A stretch of DNA of 64,000 nucleotides from Prorocentrum cordatum (GCA_963575745.1 CAUYUJ010001740.1:1-64000); one strand, 5' to 3'. Positions 45,430-56,869 are shown, counted from the stretch's first letter. Notes: a model not told the origin generated them from the letters alone. Program-made: numbers and translations.

Positions 45430-47178
45430 TTAGCCTGGCGAAGGACCCAACCATATGCAGTTGTGAATGCCGCAATTGTGCTGGGTGGTGGCGGACGCAT
45501 GCGGGCGGTGCCACTGGGACCTTCGGTGGAGCTCCCTATGGGGCCACGAAACGCTGTACTGGGTGGGTGAGACGCGGTCAGCAAGGGCTGTGCTGCGTGG
45601 TGGCGGACGCATGCGAGCGGTGCCACTGGGACCTTCGGTGGAGCTCCCTATGGGGCCACGAAACGCTGTACTGGGTGGGTGAAACGCAGGCAGGGAGCAA
45701 GGGCTGCGCAGGGTGGTGGCGGACGCATGCGGGCGGTGCCGCTGGGACCTTTGGTGGAGCTCCCTATAGGGCTACGAAGCGCTGTTCTGGGTGGGTGAAG
45801 CGCAGGGAACAAGGGCTGTGCTGGGTGGTGGCGGACGCAAGCGGGCAGTGCCACTGGGACCTTTCCACGAAACGTGCGAGGGGTGTGCCAGAATGGGGTG
45901 TGGAACCGCATGCAACCACTGGGGCCTTCGGTGGAGCTCCCTATGGAGCCACGAAACGTGTGAGGGGTGTGCCGAAATGGGGGGTGGAACCGCATGCGAG
46001 CGCAGCCACTGCGGCGTTCGGTGGAGCTCCCTATGGGGCCACGAGACGTGTGAAGGGCGTGCCGAAAAAGGGGGTGGAACCGCATGCGAGCGCAGCCACT
46101 GGGGCCTTCGGTGGAGCTCTCTATGGGGCCACGAACCGTGTGAGGGGTGTGCCGAAATGGGGGGGGGAACCACATGCGAGCGCAGCCACTGGGGCGTTCG
46201 GTGGAGCTCCCCATGGAGCCACCCACGAAGCGTGTGAGGGGTGTGCCAGAATGGGGGGTGGAACCGCATGCGGGCGCAGCCACTGGGGCCTTCGGTGGAG
46301 CTCCCTATGGGGCCACGAAACGTGTGAGGGGTGTGCCCGAATGGGGGGTGGAACCGCATGCGGGCGCAGCCACTGGGGCCTTCGGTGGAGCTCCCTATGG
46401 GGCCACGAAACGTGTGAGGGGTGTGCCAGAATGGGGGGTGGAACCGCATGCGGGCGCAGCCACTGGGGCCTTCGGTGGAGCTCCCTATGGGGCCACGAAA
46501 CGTGTGAGGGGTGTGCCAGAATGGGGGGTGGAACCGCATGCGGGCGCAGCCACTGGGGCCTTCGGTGGAGCTCCCTATGGGGCCACGAAACGTGTGAGGG
46601 GTGTGCCAGAAATGGGGGGTGGAACCGCATGCGGCGCAGCCACTGGGGCCTTCGGTGGAGCTCCCTATGGGGCCACGAAACGTGTGAGGGGTGTGCCAGA
46701 ATGGGGGGTGGAACCGCATGCGGGCGCAGCCACTGGGGCCTTCGGTGGAGCTCCCTATGGGGCCACGAAACGTGTGAGGGGTGTGCCAGAATGGGGGGTG
46801 GAACCGCATGCGGGCGCAGCCACTGGGGCCTTCGGTGGAGCTCCCTATGGGGCCACGAAACGTGTGAGGGGTGTGCCAGAATGGGGGTGGAACCGCATGC
46901 GGGCGCAGCCACTGGGGCCTTCGGTGGAGCTCCCTATGGGGCCACGAAACGTGTGAGGGGTGTGCCAGAATGGGGGGTGGACCCGCATGCGGGCGCAGCC
47001 ACTGGGGCCTTCGGTGGAGCTCCCTATGGGGCCACGAAACGTGTGAGGGGTGTGCCAGAATGGGTGTGGGAGGGGGAGGAGGGGGGAGGAAGGGGAGGAG
47101 GAGGAAGGAGGAGGAAGGAACGCGGGGCGACGTCTTTTCAAAACGAGGACCCAACACCACAGGATGGTTGGGAAAATT
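45430..47178 (+). repeat. Higher-order repeat copy 1: 112-116-base and 90-base monomers
   Basis: Starts with GCCTGGCGAAGGACCCAACC, has about four monomers of 112-116 bases (GGCGGACGCATGCGGG...), then about thirteen 90-base monomers (GGGGCCTTCGGTGGAGCTCC...GGAACCGCATGCGGGCGCAG), and ends in a GGA-rich tail with AACGAGGACCCAACACCACA. Since 90 is divisible by three, long ORFs stay open on both strands (537 aa plus, 533 aa minus); I regard them as by-products. Confidence 0.9.
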
Positions 47179-49120
47179 AGCCTGGCGAAGGACCCAACCA
47201 TATGCAGTTGTGAATACCGCAAGTGTGCTGGGTGGTGGCGGACGCATGCGGGCGGTGCCACTGGGACCTTCGGTGGAGCTCCCTATGGGGCCACGAAACG
47301 CTGTACTGCGTGGGTGAGACGCGGTCAGCAAGGGATGTGCTGGGTGGTGGCGGACGCATGCGAGCGGTGCCACTGAGATTTTCGTGGAGCTCCCTATGGG
47401 GCCACGAAGCGCTGTACTGCGTGGGTGAAACGCAGGCAGGGAGCAAGGGCTGCGCAGGGTGGTGGCGGACGCATGCGGGCGGTGCCGCTGGGACCTTTGG
47501 TGGAGCTCCCTATAGGGCTACGAAGCGCTGTTCTGGGTGGGTGAAGCGCAGGGAACAAGGGCTGTGCTGGGTGGTGGCGGACGCAAGCGGGCAGTGCCAC
47601 TGGGACCTTTGGTGGAGCCCCCTATGGGGCCACGAAACGTGCGAGGGGTGTGCCAGAATGGGGGTGTGGAACCGCATGCCAGCGCAGCCACTGGGGCCTT
47701 CGGTGGAGCTCCCTATGGGGCCACGAAGCGTGTGAGGGGTGTGCCGAAATGGGGGGTGGAACCGCATGCGAGCGCAGCCACTGCGGCGTTCGGTGGAGCT
47801 CCCTATGGGGCCACGAGACGTGTGAAGGGCGTGCCGAAAAAGGGGGTGGAACCGCATGCGAGCGCAGCCACTGGGGCCTTCGGTGGAGCTCCCTATGGGG
47901 CCACGAAACGTGTGAGGGGTGTGCCAGAATGGGGGGTGGAACCGCATGCGGGCGCAGCCACTGGGGCCTTCGGTGGAGCTCCCTATGGGGCCACGAAACG
48001 TGTGAGGGGTGTGCCAGAATGGGGGGTGGAACCGCATGCGGGCGCAGCCACTGGGGCCTTCGGTGGAGCTCCCTATGGGGCCACGAAACGTGTGAGGGGT
48101 GTGCCAGAATGGGGGGTGGAACCGCATGCGGGCGCAGCCACTGGGGCCTTCGGTGGAGCTCCCTATGGGGCCACGAAACGTGTGAGGGGTGTGCCAGAAT
48201 GGGGGGTGGAACCGCATGCGGGCGCAGCCACTGGGGCCTTCGGTGGAGCTCCCTATGGGGCCACGAAACGTGTGAGGGGTGTGCCAGAATGGGGGGTGGA
48301 ACCGCATGCGGGCGCAGCCACTGGGGCCTTCGGTGGAGCTCCCTATGGGGCCACGAAACGTGTGAGGGGTGTGCCAGAATGGGGGTGGAACCGCATGCGG
48401 GCGCAGCCACTGGGGCCTTCGGTGGAGCTCCCTATGGGGCCACGAAACGTGTGAGGGCCAGTGTGGAACCGCATGGGGCGCAGCCACTGGGGGGTGGAGA
48501 TGATAGGGCGCATGTGGGGCCTTCGGGAGGGGTGTGAGGGGTGTGCCAAATGGGGGGTGGAACCGCATGCCCGCAGCCACTGGGGCCTTCGGTGGAGCTC
48601 CCTATGGGGCCACGAAACGTGTGAGGGGTGTGCCAGAATGGGGGGTGGAACCGCATGCGGGCGCAGCCACTGGGGCCTTCGGTGGAGCTCCCTATGGGGC
48701 CACGAAACGTGTGAGGGGTGTGCCAGAATGGGGGGTGGAACCGCATGCGGGCGCAGCCACTGGGGCCTTCGGTGGAGCTCCCTATGGGGCCACGAAACGT
48801 GTGAGGGGTGTGCCAGAATGGGGGGTGGAACCGCATGCGGGCGCAGCCACTGGGGCCTTCGGTGGAGCTCCCTATGGGGCCACGAAGCGTGTGAGGGGTG
48901 TGCCAGAATGGGGGGTGGAACCGCATGCGGGCGCAGCCACTGGGGCCTTCGGTGGAGCTCCCTGTGGGGCCACGAAACGTGTGAGGGGTGTGCCAGAATG
49001 GGTGTGGGAGGGGGAGGAGGGGGGAGGAAGGGGATGAGGAGGGGGAAGGAGGAGGTGAGGAACGCGGGGCGCCGTCTCTTCAAAACGAGGACCCAACACA
49101 ACAGGATGGTTGGGAAAAAG
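47179..49120 (+). repeat. Higher-order repeat copy 2
   Basis: Same start, same order of 112-base and then about fifteen 90-base monomers, and same GGA tail and AACGAGGACCCAACACAACA end as copy 1. One rearranged monomer lies at about 48455-48545. Offset between copies at the start is about 1748 bases. Confidence 0.9.
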
Positions 49121-49195
49121 AGGACAAACTGACAGGCCCGACTTAAGGCAAGAGTGACCTTTGGTGCGCTTCTTTTGGGGGGTCCGCGGGGAGGC

Positions 49196-49377
49196 CTACA
49201 GTGGAGGCCCGACGACAAGAAACCTTCAACAAGACACCCAACCCTGAGACCCCAGGGCGCCCATCGATTTTTGGTGTGAGAGCGTCGCGCTCTCCATCGC
49301 AGAACCAGCGAAACCCAAGAAGCCCAGGGCACCCTGGAGGCAAGCTGGGTGCTTCTTGGCATGGGCCTCCACTGTAG
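49196..49377. mobile_element. Inverted-repeat family 3, 182 bases
   Basis: Perfect 15-base terminal repeats CTACAGTGGAGGCCC / GGGCCTCCACTGTAG. A diverged relative lies at 52715-52898. Confidence 0.65.
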
Positions 49378-49784
49378 CCTGAGCGCGCAAGACGCCACCA
49401 CCGCATCGCGGTCGGAGGTCGGGGGGCACCAGAAGGGCCCGCACCAGAGGCCGCTCCTGCGGAGGTCACTCTCACGTGTGGTCGACCTCTGTGCTCGTCG
49501 TCCTGGCCGTCGCCCCCCGAACAGGCGCTCCTTCGGATCCTCCCAGGGCGGTGCTCTCCGTTGGCCGCTCCCCTCTGCCGTGGCTTTGCCGCTGTGCCCT
49601 CGTGCTCTGCCTCTGTCCTGCCGGTTCCGGGGCTGTTTTCTCTCCACGGCTCCGTCGTCGGCTCCTGCCCGGTCCCAGTTCGGGCTCCGGTTCCAGACCT
49701 GGAGCCGCGTCCCTGCCGTTTCCAGCCGCTGCCTCTTTACCGCTCCCACCTCCAAGAGGCTCCTTCTCGGAGGCATGTTTTAAC
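49378..49784. other. Unassigned
   Basis: Ser/Pro/Leu-rich ORFs on both strands; no motif recognised. Confidence 0.3.
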
Positions 49785-49790
49785 TTTTGC

Positions 49791-49834
<44 letters not shown>

Positions 49835-49935
49835 CATCTGTATGTGTATATATGTATATATATATATATATGTATATATACACATATATATATGTATATA
49901 TATATATAAACATATATATGTATATATACACAAAA
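49785..49935. repeat. (TA)n/(TATATG)n microsatellite
   Basis: TATATA with ATG interruptions. Confidence 0.95.
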
Positions 49936-50094
49936 GAAACGGCCCTGCTGCTTCCGCAGTCAACTCTCACGGCTGGGCTTGGGAGGTGCACTTTGCGCTC
50001 GGGGCTGGGGATGCTCCCTCGGGGCCCCCCATGCGAGAGCTCACAGCCGTCGGGCGTGGTGTTGAGCGAGGGTGCTCTTCTCTTGGCCATGGCG

Positions 50095-50265
50095 GGCCTC
50101 GGCCTCCTCCTCCTCCTCCTCCTCCCTCTCCTCCTCCTCGTCGTCCTCCTCCTCCTCCTCCTCCCTCTCCTCCTCGTCGGCCTCCTCCTCCGCCTTTTCC
50201 TCTGCCTCCTTCTCCTCCTCCTCCTCCTCCTCCTCCTCCTCCCTCTCTTCCTCCCCCCCCCTCCT
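50095..50265. repeat. (CTC)n tract between two TCTTGGCCATGGCGGGCCTC copies
   Basis: CCT repeat. The same 20 bases (CTCTTGGCCATGGCGGGCCT) precede (about 50080) and follow (about 50311) the tract, so the tract may be an expansion within a duplicated segment. Confidence 0.8.
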
Positions 50266-50567
50266 CTGGATCTTGCGCACCCCAGCAGTTCTCGAAGCCG
50301 AAACACTTTCTCTTGGCCATGGCGGGCCTCGGCCTGAAAATGGGCTCCCCGACTTACATTATGTTGCCCCCTATCGTAATTAAGGTCCACATCCCAGAAA
50401 TAATCTCGAGCACCCGGAAAAGTGTCGAAAGAGTATCGAAACAGTGTCGAAACAGTGTCTCCCGGGGCCCGACACGTGAAAACCCTCAAGTGTTTGTGTA
50501 CTTTTCTGTCGCTCGAAATTCTTGCTGGCGATCAAGGCTAAAGTAGGTTGGAACATCATAAGACTTA

Positions 50568-50740
50568 CAGTCAGCCCGTATCAGAAGGATGCGCGGTAAG
50601 GATGCAAGGGCCTTGGAGGGCCAGGCTGACATTTTTCGGACGAGGCTGGCCAGCGAAAGCCGCTGAGGATGGGCCGAAAGGGGAAAGGATGCAAGGGTAT
50701 CCTTGGGAAGGTTGCCCATCCTTACTATGCGGGTTGACTG
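50568..50740. mobile_element. Candidate inverted-repeat element, 173 bases
   Basis: Ends CAGTCAGCCCGTAT / ATGCGGGTTGACTG, with AAGGATGCAAGG-type matches further in. Single copy, imperfect. Confidence 0.4.
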
Positions 50741-51135
50741 CAACCCGAAAACCAAAGCCCCTCCTGAACCCATCGTGGTACTTCTTTCAGAGTCCTGACT
50801 GTACTGTCACTGCGGGTGACGAGCCTTACGTCCTTGCTTCACAGTTCACCGATGTCTGCCACGCAAGGCCCCTCGCGCCCGTCACGGTGCACAACACGTC
50901 CACTGCGCCTGAGAGATGCGCCACGGCACCTCCTGCGAGCGTGAATCTATATCTATAGATCTATGTATGTATATATATAAACACACACACATCGCTGATG
51001 CCCCTGCAGCTCCCGAAACTCACTCACCCGGGGAAGTGCCAACGCCAGGTAGAAGTGCTTCTCTCTTTACTCTTTCTACGTTGCGTGAACTCCGACCTGT
51101 GATCGAAACGTGTATGAAGGTAAAGCCAGACTTAG
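50741..51135. other. Unassigned
   Basis: Low-repeat sequence with no supported gene. Confidence 0.3.
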
Positions 51136-51291
51136 GTCGGGCATGTCCCCCTACAGGAGGATTTTGGGCGAGAAATCAGAAGTACTCCAAACATGTCCAG
51201 ACATAATAGACAAACAGTGCTAAAAACATCGTCCCCAGATTATTGTTTAAACTATTTTTGAATGTTCCTCCTGTAGAGGGACATGCCCGAC
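51136..51291. mobile_element. Inverted-repeat family 1, best copy, 156 bases
   Basis: Terminal repeats GTCGGGCATGTCCCCCTACA / TGTAGAGGGACATGCCCGAC extend about 26 bases. TAAAGCCAGACTT occurs immediately on both sides (51121 and 51293), a clear target-site duplication. Confidence 0.8.
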
Positions 51292-51426
51292 TTTAAAGCC
51301 AGACTTGGGCGATGCAGCCAGCAACACAAGAGCGTGCCAAGCGGACGGGCCCGAGGGGGCGCAAGAGGCTCCGAGAAAACGCGGCGTGCGGTGAGCCTCC
51401 TTCGCCTCCTCCTCCCCCCCCACTCG

Positions 51427-51775
51427 TCTCCGTTTGGAGGCGCACCTCCAGGCAAAACGTTGCGAACGTTTTCTGATTCGGAGTTTCGACATTGGGCGGA
51501 AGGGCGGGGGGGAGGAGGGGGGTCCGGTCTCCTTTTGGAGGCGCACCTCTGGGCAAAACGTGGTGAACGTTTTCTTCTTCGGCGTTTCGACATTGGGCGG
51601 AGGAGGGGGGGAGGAACTCTGCTTTGCGCGACTGTTTGCAGCAATGCGCCCCATGGGGGGGACAATCCGCGGTCTCGAAGCAGGAATCAACAAAAACAGC
51701 CAAGATCTGCTCCAGGGAGGGAAGGGGGAGAGGGGGGGGTGCGAGGGCCCGCGCCGATCAGCAAAACAAAACACC
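51427..51775 (+). repeat. 101-base tandem pair and dispersed segment
   Basis: TTTGGAGGCGCACCTC recurs at 51433 and 51534, each followed by GTTTCGACATTGGGCGGA. 51560-51775 is repeated, diverged, at 52910-53120 (GCGTTxCGACAxTGGGCGGA, CAGCCAAGATCT, GGGCCCGCGCCGAT). Confidence 0.65.
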
Positions 51776-51784
51776 TACAACATG

Positions 51785-51977
51785 TAGGGAAACGCATAAT
51801 GACATAAACATAACAACTCGGAGGTCCGCGCGGATGTCTCAGATCGGCACTGGACCCCCCTCCCTGGCGCGCGGAGCGCGCCAGAGGCGGCGCCGCCAAG
51901 GGGGGTCCAGCGAGGATTCGAGAAATCCGCGCGGACCTCGGAGTTATCATGTTTATATGTCAATGTTCATTTCCCTA
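51785..51977. mobile_element. Fold-back element family 2, full copy
   Basis: Outer ends TAGGGAAACGC / TTCATTTCCCTA, inner GGAGGTCCGCGCGGAT / ATCCGCGCGGACCTC. The flanks ACAACATG and ACAATATG look like an 8-base target duplication with one change. Confidence 0.7.
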
Positions 51978-52012
51978 ACAATATGGGTAAAGGACAGACT
52001 GGCCACGCTTAG

Positions 52013-52166
52013 GTCGGGCGGGTCCCCCTACAGGCGGATTTGGGAGGAACAATAAAAATAGTCCAACAAAATGCAAACATAGTCAAAACATGGCCCCCCA
52101 CAAATCGTCCCCAGGCTATGTTTTACTATTGTTGTACCTTCCCCCTCTAGAGGAACAGGCCAAACT
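52013..52166. mobile_element. Inverted-repeat family 1 copy
   Basis: Left GTCGGGCGGGTCCCCCTACA, right CCCTCTAGAGGAACAGGCC; the interior shares AAATCGTCCCCAGGCT with other copies. Confidence 0.6.
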
Positions 52167-52319
52167 CAAGGCTGCGCGCGGGGACCCGGCTTCCGCAGGC
52201 AGGGATGCGCCCTGCCGCAGCCAGGATAGCAACGACCACGAGAACAACGCTGTCAACGACAACAGCGCTACGAACGACAACGACGACAACGACGACAACA
52301 ACGATGCAGAGGACAGGAG

Positions 52320-52530
52320 GAGCCCAGAGTCGAATCGATAAATCGGATCGGCAATCGACATGAATCGGATCGGCGGAAATCGGCAGCCGAATCGGGAAAC
52401 GTCGAATCGGCGGAAATCGGCAGGCTAGTAGGCCTCCAATAAGAAATCGGAACCCAAATCGGAATCCCAAGTCGAATCGATTCGGAATCGGAATCCATCG
52501 AAGTCGAATCGAATCGAGTCGGAGGAATCG
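52320..52530 (+). repeat. AATCGG-type hexamer-rich array
   Basis: Irregular repeats of AATCGG and GGAATCG. 52167-52319 has ACGACAACGAC runs. 52531-52714 is unassigned. Confidence 0.6.
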
Positions 52531-52714
52531 AAACGCGCCCTGAGGACGGATTGGCTGCGCGCGGGGGCCCAGCATCCGCAGGCGGGGATGCACCCTGCCG
52601 CGGCCAGGCACGCCCCTCGCCCTGGTGCTCTCTCGGGGCTGGGAGGCCCTCGGGGTGCCCCTCGCCCGCCCGCCGCCCTCCCCCCCTAGTTTGGTCCTCC
52701 TCCTCATGCCGCCC

Positions 52715-52898
52715 CTGCAGTAGGAGCTCGACCACAAGAAGCCTTCCACGAGACACGCAACCCTGAGACCCCAGGACGTCCACTGATGTGTTGGTGTGGG
52801 CACGTCACGCTCTCCACACGAAAAAACCGTCGAACCCCAAGAAACCCAGGGCACCCTGGAGGCAAGCAGGGCGTTCCTTGGCATGGGTTTCCACTGTA
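52715..52898. mobile_element. Inverted-repeat family 3, diverged copy
   Basis: CTGCAGTAGGAGCTCGACCA...GGGTTTCCACTGTA. The interior (ACCCTGAGACCCCAGG, CAGGGCACCCTGGAGGCAAG) is nearly the same as 49196-49377. Confidence 0.6.
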
Positions 52899-53209
52899 CT
52901 CCATCGTCCCTCGTGAGCGTTTTCTTATTCGGCGTTGCGACAATGGGCGGAGGGGAGGGAGGGGAGGGGGACTGGCTCCAGACCTCAGCTTCGTGTGACT
53001 GCTTGCAGCCGTGCGTTCCATGGGGGAGGCTCCACCTGCTCGAAATAAGCGCCAACAACAGCCAAGATCTACGGAGGGGGACGGGGGGGCCAGGGCCCGC
53101 GCCGATTGGCCAAACAATGAATAAGAAAACGATCACCTCCTCATCCCCCTCTTCTCTGTTCCATACTCCCTTTTCTTCAGTAACACACAGAGCACGGGGA
53201 CAGCACGCT

Positions 53210-53300
53210 GTTCCCTTCTCCTCCTGCTCCTGCTCCTGCTCCTCCTCCTCCCCTCTAAGTCTTCCTCCTCCTCCTCCTCCTCCTCCTCCTCCTCTCTCAA
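53210..53300. repeat. (CTC)n tract
   Basis: CCTGCT and CCT repeats. 53301-53490 is unassigned. Confidence 0.85.
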
Positions 53301-53489
53301 CTTGGAGGCACGAAGGCTGGAGCAATCTTTGTTTAGCCAGCTCCAGAGTCACGACAAATAATAAGAAGAAGAGCGGCGGAGGGGCAAATTCACAGCCGCG
53401 GGCAAACACAACGAACAGAAAGCCAAGCGCGCAGTGTTGGTGTGCGCGGTTGTCAGAGCGACAACGTATAACCAATGCCATCCATTGTG

Positions 53490-53620
53490 GTGCGGAGCAC
53501 GACGCGGAGCGCGCCAGGGGCGGCGCTGGAGGCGCCGCCGGGTGGGGGGGTGGGGGGGCAGAGCGGATCCAAGAACTTCCCGCGAAGCTGCGAGAGTTTA
53601 TGTTTGTGCCGTTTGTTTGT
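53490..53620. mobile_element. Fold-back element family 2, partial copy
   Basis: GCGGAGCGCGCCAGGGGCGG loop and a decayed right arm ending GAGTTTATGTTTGTGCCG; the left arm is mostly gone. Confidence 0.45.
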
Positions 53621-53810
53621 TGTTGTTCTTCAATGGTCAGTGACGCAGGAGGGGGGGGAGGTGGATGGAGGCTGGGCCAACCCTGCATCCCTGCGCGAAC
53701 GGCGGCCTCATGCTTGGTCGCCAAGTGGGCCACCTCCACCTGCGAGACGGGGTCAAGGACGGGAAAACGGACAGTGAGCAGGGCGGTGACGAAGAAGAGC
53801 GAGGCGGACG

Positions 53811-53811
<1 letters not shown>

Positions 53812-53866
<55 letters not shown>

Positions 53867-53904
53867 ATATATATATATATACACATACATATATACATAC
53901 ATAC

Positions 53905-53941
<37 letters not shown>

Positions 53942-53945
53942 TGTG
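53812..53945. repeat. (TA)n microsatellite
   Basis: TA repeats with CATACATA in the middle. 53946-54180 is unassigned. Confidence 0.95.
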
Positions 53946-54179
53946 TGTATATACACCAGATTGCAGTGGCGCTTCGCGCCTTGCACCTTGGTCCTTTAAG
54001 TTTGGTATGCAGGCGGAACAGCAGGAAAGTCAAGCCGACTAATTAGCGATCACTCCTTGTTGCCTTTTCCGGCGTCGTCGCTATAATACTGTTTTTCGTT
54101 ATCATTCCTCCATGCTTCTTTTACCTCATTTTCGCCATACCCTGCGCATTCTCCCCATCCTCCTCAGCTCTTTTTTGCG

Positions 54180-54860
54180 GAGGCTCCTCCTTGGAGAGCT
54201 TCTGGGGGCCTCACAAAAGTTGTTTCAGGTTTTCTTAAAGCCTTCTGGGGGCCTCCTGGGCCTATTCTGGGGGCCTCTGGGGGCTTCCTCGGGCCACCCT
54301 GCCTCCAACCGCGGTCTCCCTGAACGACCGGGTCACGACTTGGAATGCTTCGCAGGGTGTCTTGGGGCCGTCTTGGGCCGCCATGGGGCTCTCTGAGGGC
54401 CATCTTGGACCCGTGTTGTGCCGTTTTGGGGCTCTCTTGAACTGCCTGGAAGCCCTTTCGAATGGTTGTGAGGCGATTTTGGAGCTTCCCAGGCGGCTTC
54501 GGACGCCCAAAAGACCGCCGTCTTGGAGCGTCGGGAAGCCGAAAAGAGGAGAACCCCCAAATCCACCGAACACCTAGAGAAAATCAATGATTTTTGCCTC
54601 TTGGGGCCTTCTTGGAAGTGCTCTTGGAGGCCTCTTTGGGGCCGTCCTGGAGGCCTCTTAGGCCATCTTGAGGTCACGTCGGTCACTCTTGGAGCGCTCT
54701 TGTGCTGTCTTGGGGGTCTCTGGGACGTCTCCGAGGACCTCCCTGATCGCCCTAGGTGTGCTGCGAAGGCGTGGTAAAACGCCCTGCGAGGCCCGGGGGG
54801 CCGCTTCGAGACCCGCCCGGAAAGTCCCAAAGCCCCAGATCTCGAGAGTCCGTTTTTTTA
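54180..54860 (-). repeat. Helical-pitch satellite, minus orientation
   Basis: GGCCTCTTGGGG and GCCGTCTTGGGG units at 10-11 base spacing. Confidence 0.65.
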
Positions 54861-55049
54861 GTTTGGGGGGGGTCCCCCCGCCCAGGCTTATAAACATATA
54901 GTAAAAGGACTATATATTTGTGTATATATATATATATATGTATATGTATTAGATACATACCATCTAGTGGCCCCTGGTGGCCGCTGATGGCTTCGAGAAT
55001 TACCATTTAGTGGCCCATAGTTGGCCATATAACAATTCGCTCTGGGAAG

Positions 55050-55520
55050 CACCTCGATGGTCTGAAGACGGCCCAGTAGGCTCCACAGACGCCCCAAGAG
55101 GCCGTTAAGAGAGCCCCGAAGAAGCAAACATCGCCCCACCCTCTGACGGAAATGCTATGTTTAGCATATCCGCTGGTGGGGTCTTCGCAGCGTCAAAGAC
55201 GGCCCGATGAGCCCCCAATATCGCCCCAAGGGGGCCCAACAGGCCCCCCAGAGGGTTTGAACACTGCCCAAGAGGGCCCCGAAACTGCCCCAGAGAGCCC
55301 CGAGACAGCCCACAGGAAACCCAAGGTGCCCCCAGAAGGCTCCTAAGAGAGACCCACGAACGCCATGGGAGACCCCCACGAAGGCCACTGGAAGGGCCCT
55401 AGATGGCTTCAGAAGGCCTCTGGAGGGCCCCAACTCATCGAGACGGCCCAAGAAGGCCCCAGGACGGCCCAAGAGGGCCCCAGGACGGCCCAAAAGAGCC
55501 CCAGAACGTCCAGACGGCGT
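55050..55520 (+). repeat. Helical-pitch satellite
   Basis: CCCCAAGAGGCC / CCCAGGACGGC units; the orientation is opposite to the block at 54180-54860, so the two face each other. 54900-54955 between them is a TA microsatellite. Confidence 0.65.
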
Positions 55521-55974
55521 TTTCCTACGAAGTACATCGAGCTGACCCGACGATCTTGGTTCCACGCTTGAGGCTCGAGGCTTCAATTCCCCGATCGACA
55601 GAGACAGGCAGTGAACCTAGATGCGAACTTCGACGATCGAAGACTTCCTGGGTGCCGGGAGCCCCATTCACGAAGCGACCAGACATCGATTTGTTCGGAG
55701 CTACTGCGACTTCTTCGGCGTGTCATGGGAACGCTCTCTACTTCTCCAAACTACCTTCGCGCGTGAAAAAAAAACATCATTCCTTTCCCCGCTCCTGCGC
55801 ACAAACGCATCGGGCGAACGCGGTGTCAGCAGGCACCAAGGATATCCGAAAAAGAGCCGGTCGGCCACCCGGGCCTCGAGGTCCCCCTGGCTGAAGGGAA
55901 CGATGATGTATTGCTTTGCCGGGGATGCGTCCGGAACAAGACTGCATCGGCGTGAAGCGCCAATACAGTCTTGT
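55521..55974. other. Low-repeat island with plus ORF
   Basis: The plus ORF 55621-55992 begins MRTSTIEDFLGAGSPIHEAT and contains FVRSYCDFFGVSWERSLLL, which is protein-like. No domain is recognised and it runs into a microsatellite. Possibly an exon or remnant. Confidence 0.25.
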
Positions 55975-56205
55975 GTGTATAGCTATGTGTAACTACATAT
56001 ACATATACATATACAGATACATATTCATCTACAAATATACATATATACATACATATATACATATATATACATATATATACATATCTACGTATATACATAG
56101 ATACATATAAGCACATATTCATATATCCATATATATACAAATATACATATAAACACATACGTATACATATATAAATGTAGATCTGTATACACAATTATAC
56201 ATATC
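55975..56205. repeat. (CATATA)n microsatellite
   Basis: ATACAT/ATATAC repeats. Confidence 0.95.
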
Positions 56206-56379
56206 GTCGTCCTGAATGTTTGCAAGCCGGGGGGGCGGGACCCCCCCCTCAACAAAAAAACATACTCCTCTGGGCGCCCTTGGACAAAAGAAGGTCCCCC
56301 AGCCCTGCCGCGCCTCCCAGGGCGCCTTGTCGGGCCTGGCCCAGCAGACCCAAAGCGATCAGAGAAATGGTCGAAGAGG

Positions 56380-56860
56380 CGCATGACAACGCAAGACGGC
56401 CTCAAGACGGCCCTAGAGGCCCCCAGACGCCTCAAGAGGCCTTCAGGAGGGGATGAAGAGAGCCACTGGGATAAGGCCTTCAGCAGGGGGTCCCAAAGGC
56501 AAAATTCGTCCAATCCCTTTGGGAAACCGTGCGTTTCCAGCATATTCGCTTCCTGTGTCGCAGCAGCGTGCACGACGGCCCAAGAGGCCTCCAAGATCGC
56601 CCCAAGACGGCCCAAGAGGCTCCCAAGAGGGTTTCAAGACAGCCCGAAAGGGCCCCAAGACTGCCCGAAGACGTCCCCGAAAGGCTCCCAAACCCACGAG
56701 GGCCATAAAACGTCCCCAGGAGCGCCCAAGATGACCCCAAGAAGACCCGTAGAGGGCCCACATTCCCCAAGAAAGCCCCACCACGGCCCAAGAGGGACCC
56801 AAGACGGCACAAAGGGGCGTCAAGAGGAACCCCAAGACGGCCCAGAAAGGCGTTGCTCCC
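56380..56860 (+). repeat. Helical-pitch satellite, clearest phase
   Basis: From 56576, AAG (or AAA) positions follow spacings 11, 11, 10, 11, 11, 11, 10, 11, 12, 10. The consensus is CCCCAAGACGG/CCCAAGAGGCT. Confidence 0.75.
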
Positions 56861-56869
56861 GATTGCCGA

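Noticed and set aside
45567-47180. 537-aa plus ORF and 533-aa minus ORF across the 90-base array
   Set aside because: They follow from a monomer length divisible by three; several frames are open at once and the peptides are unlike known proteins.
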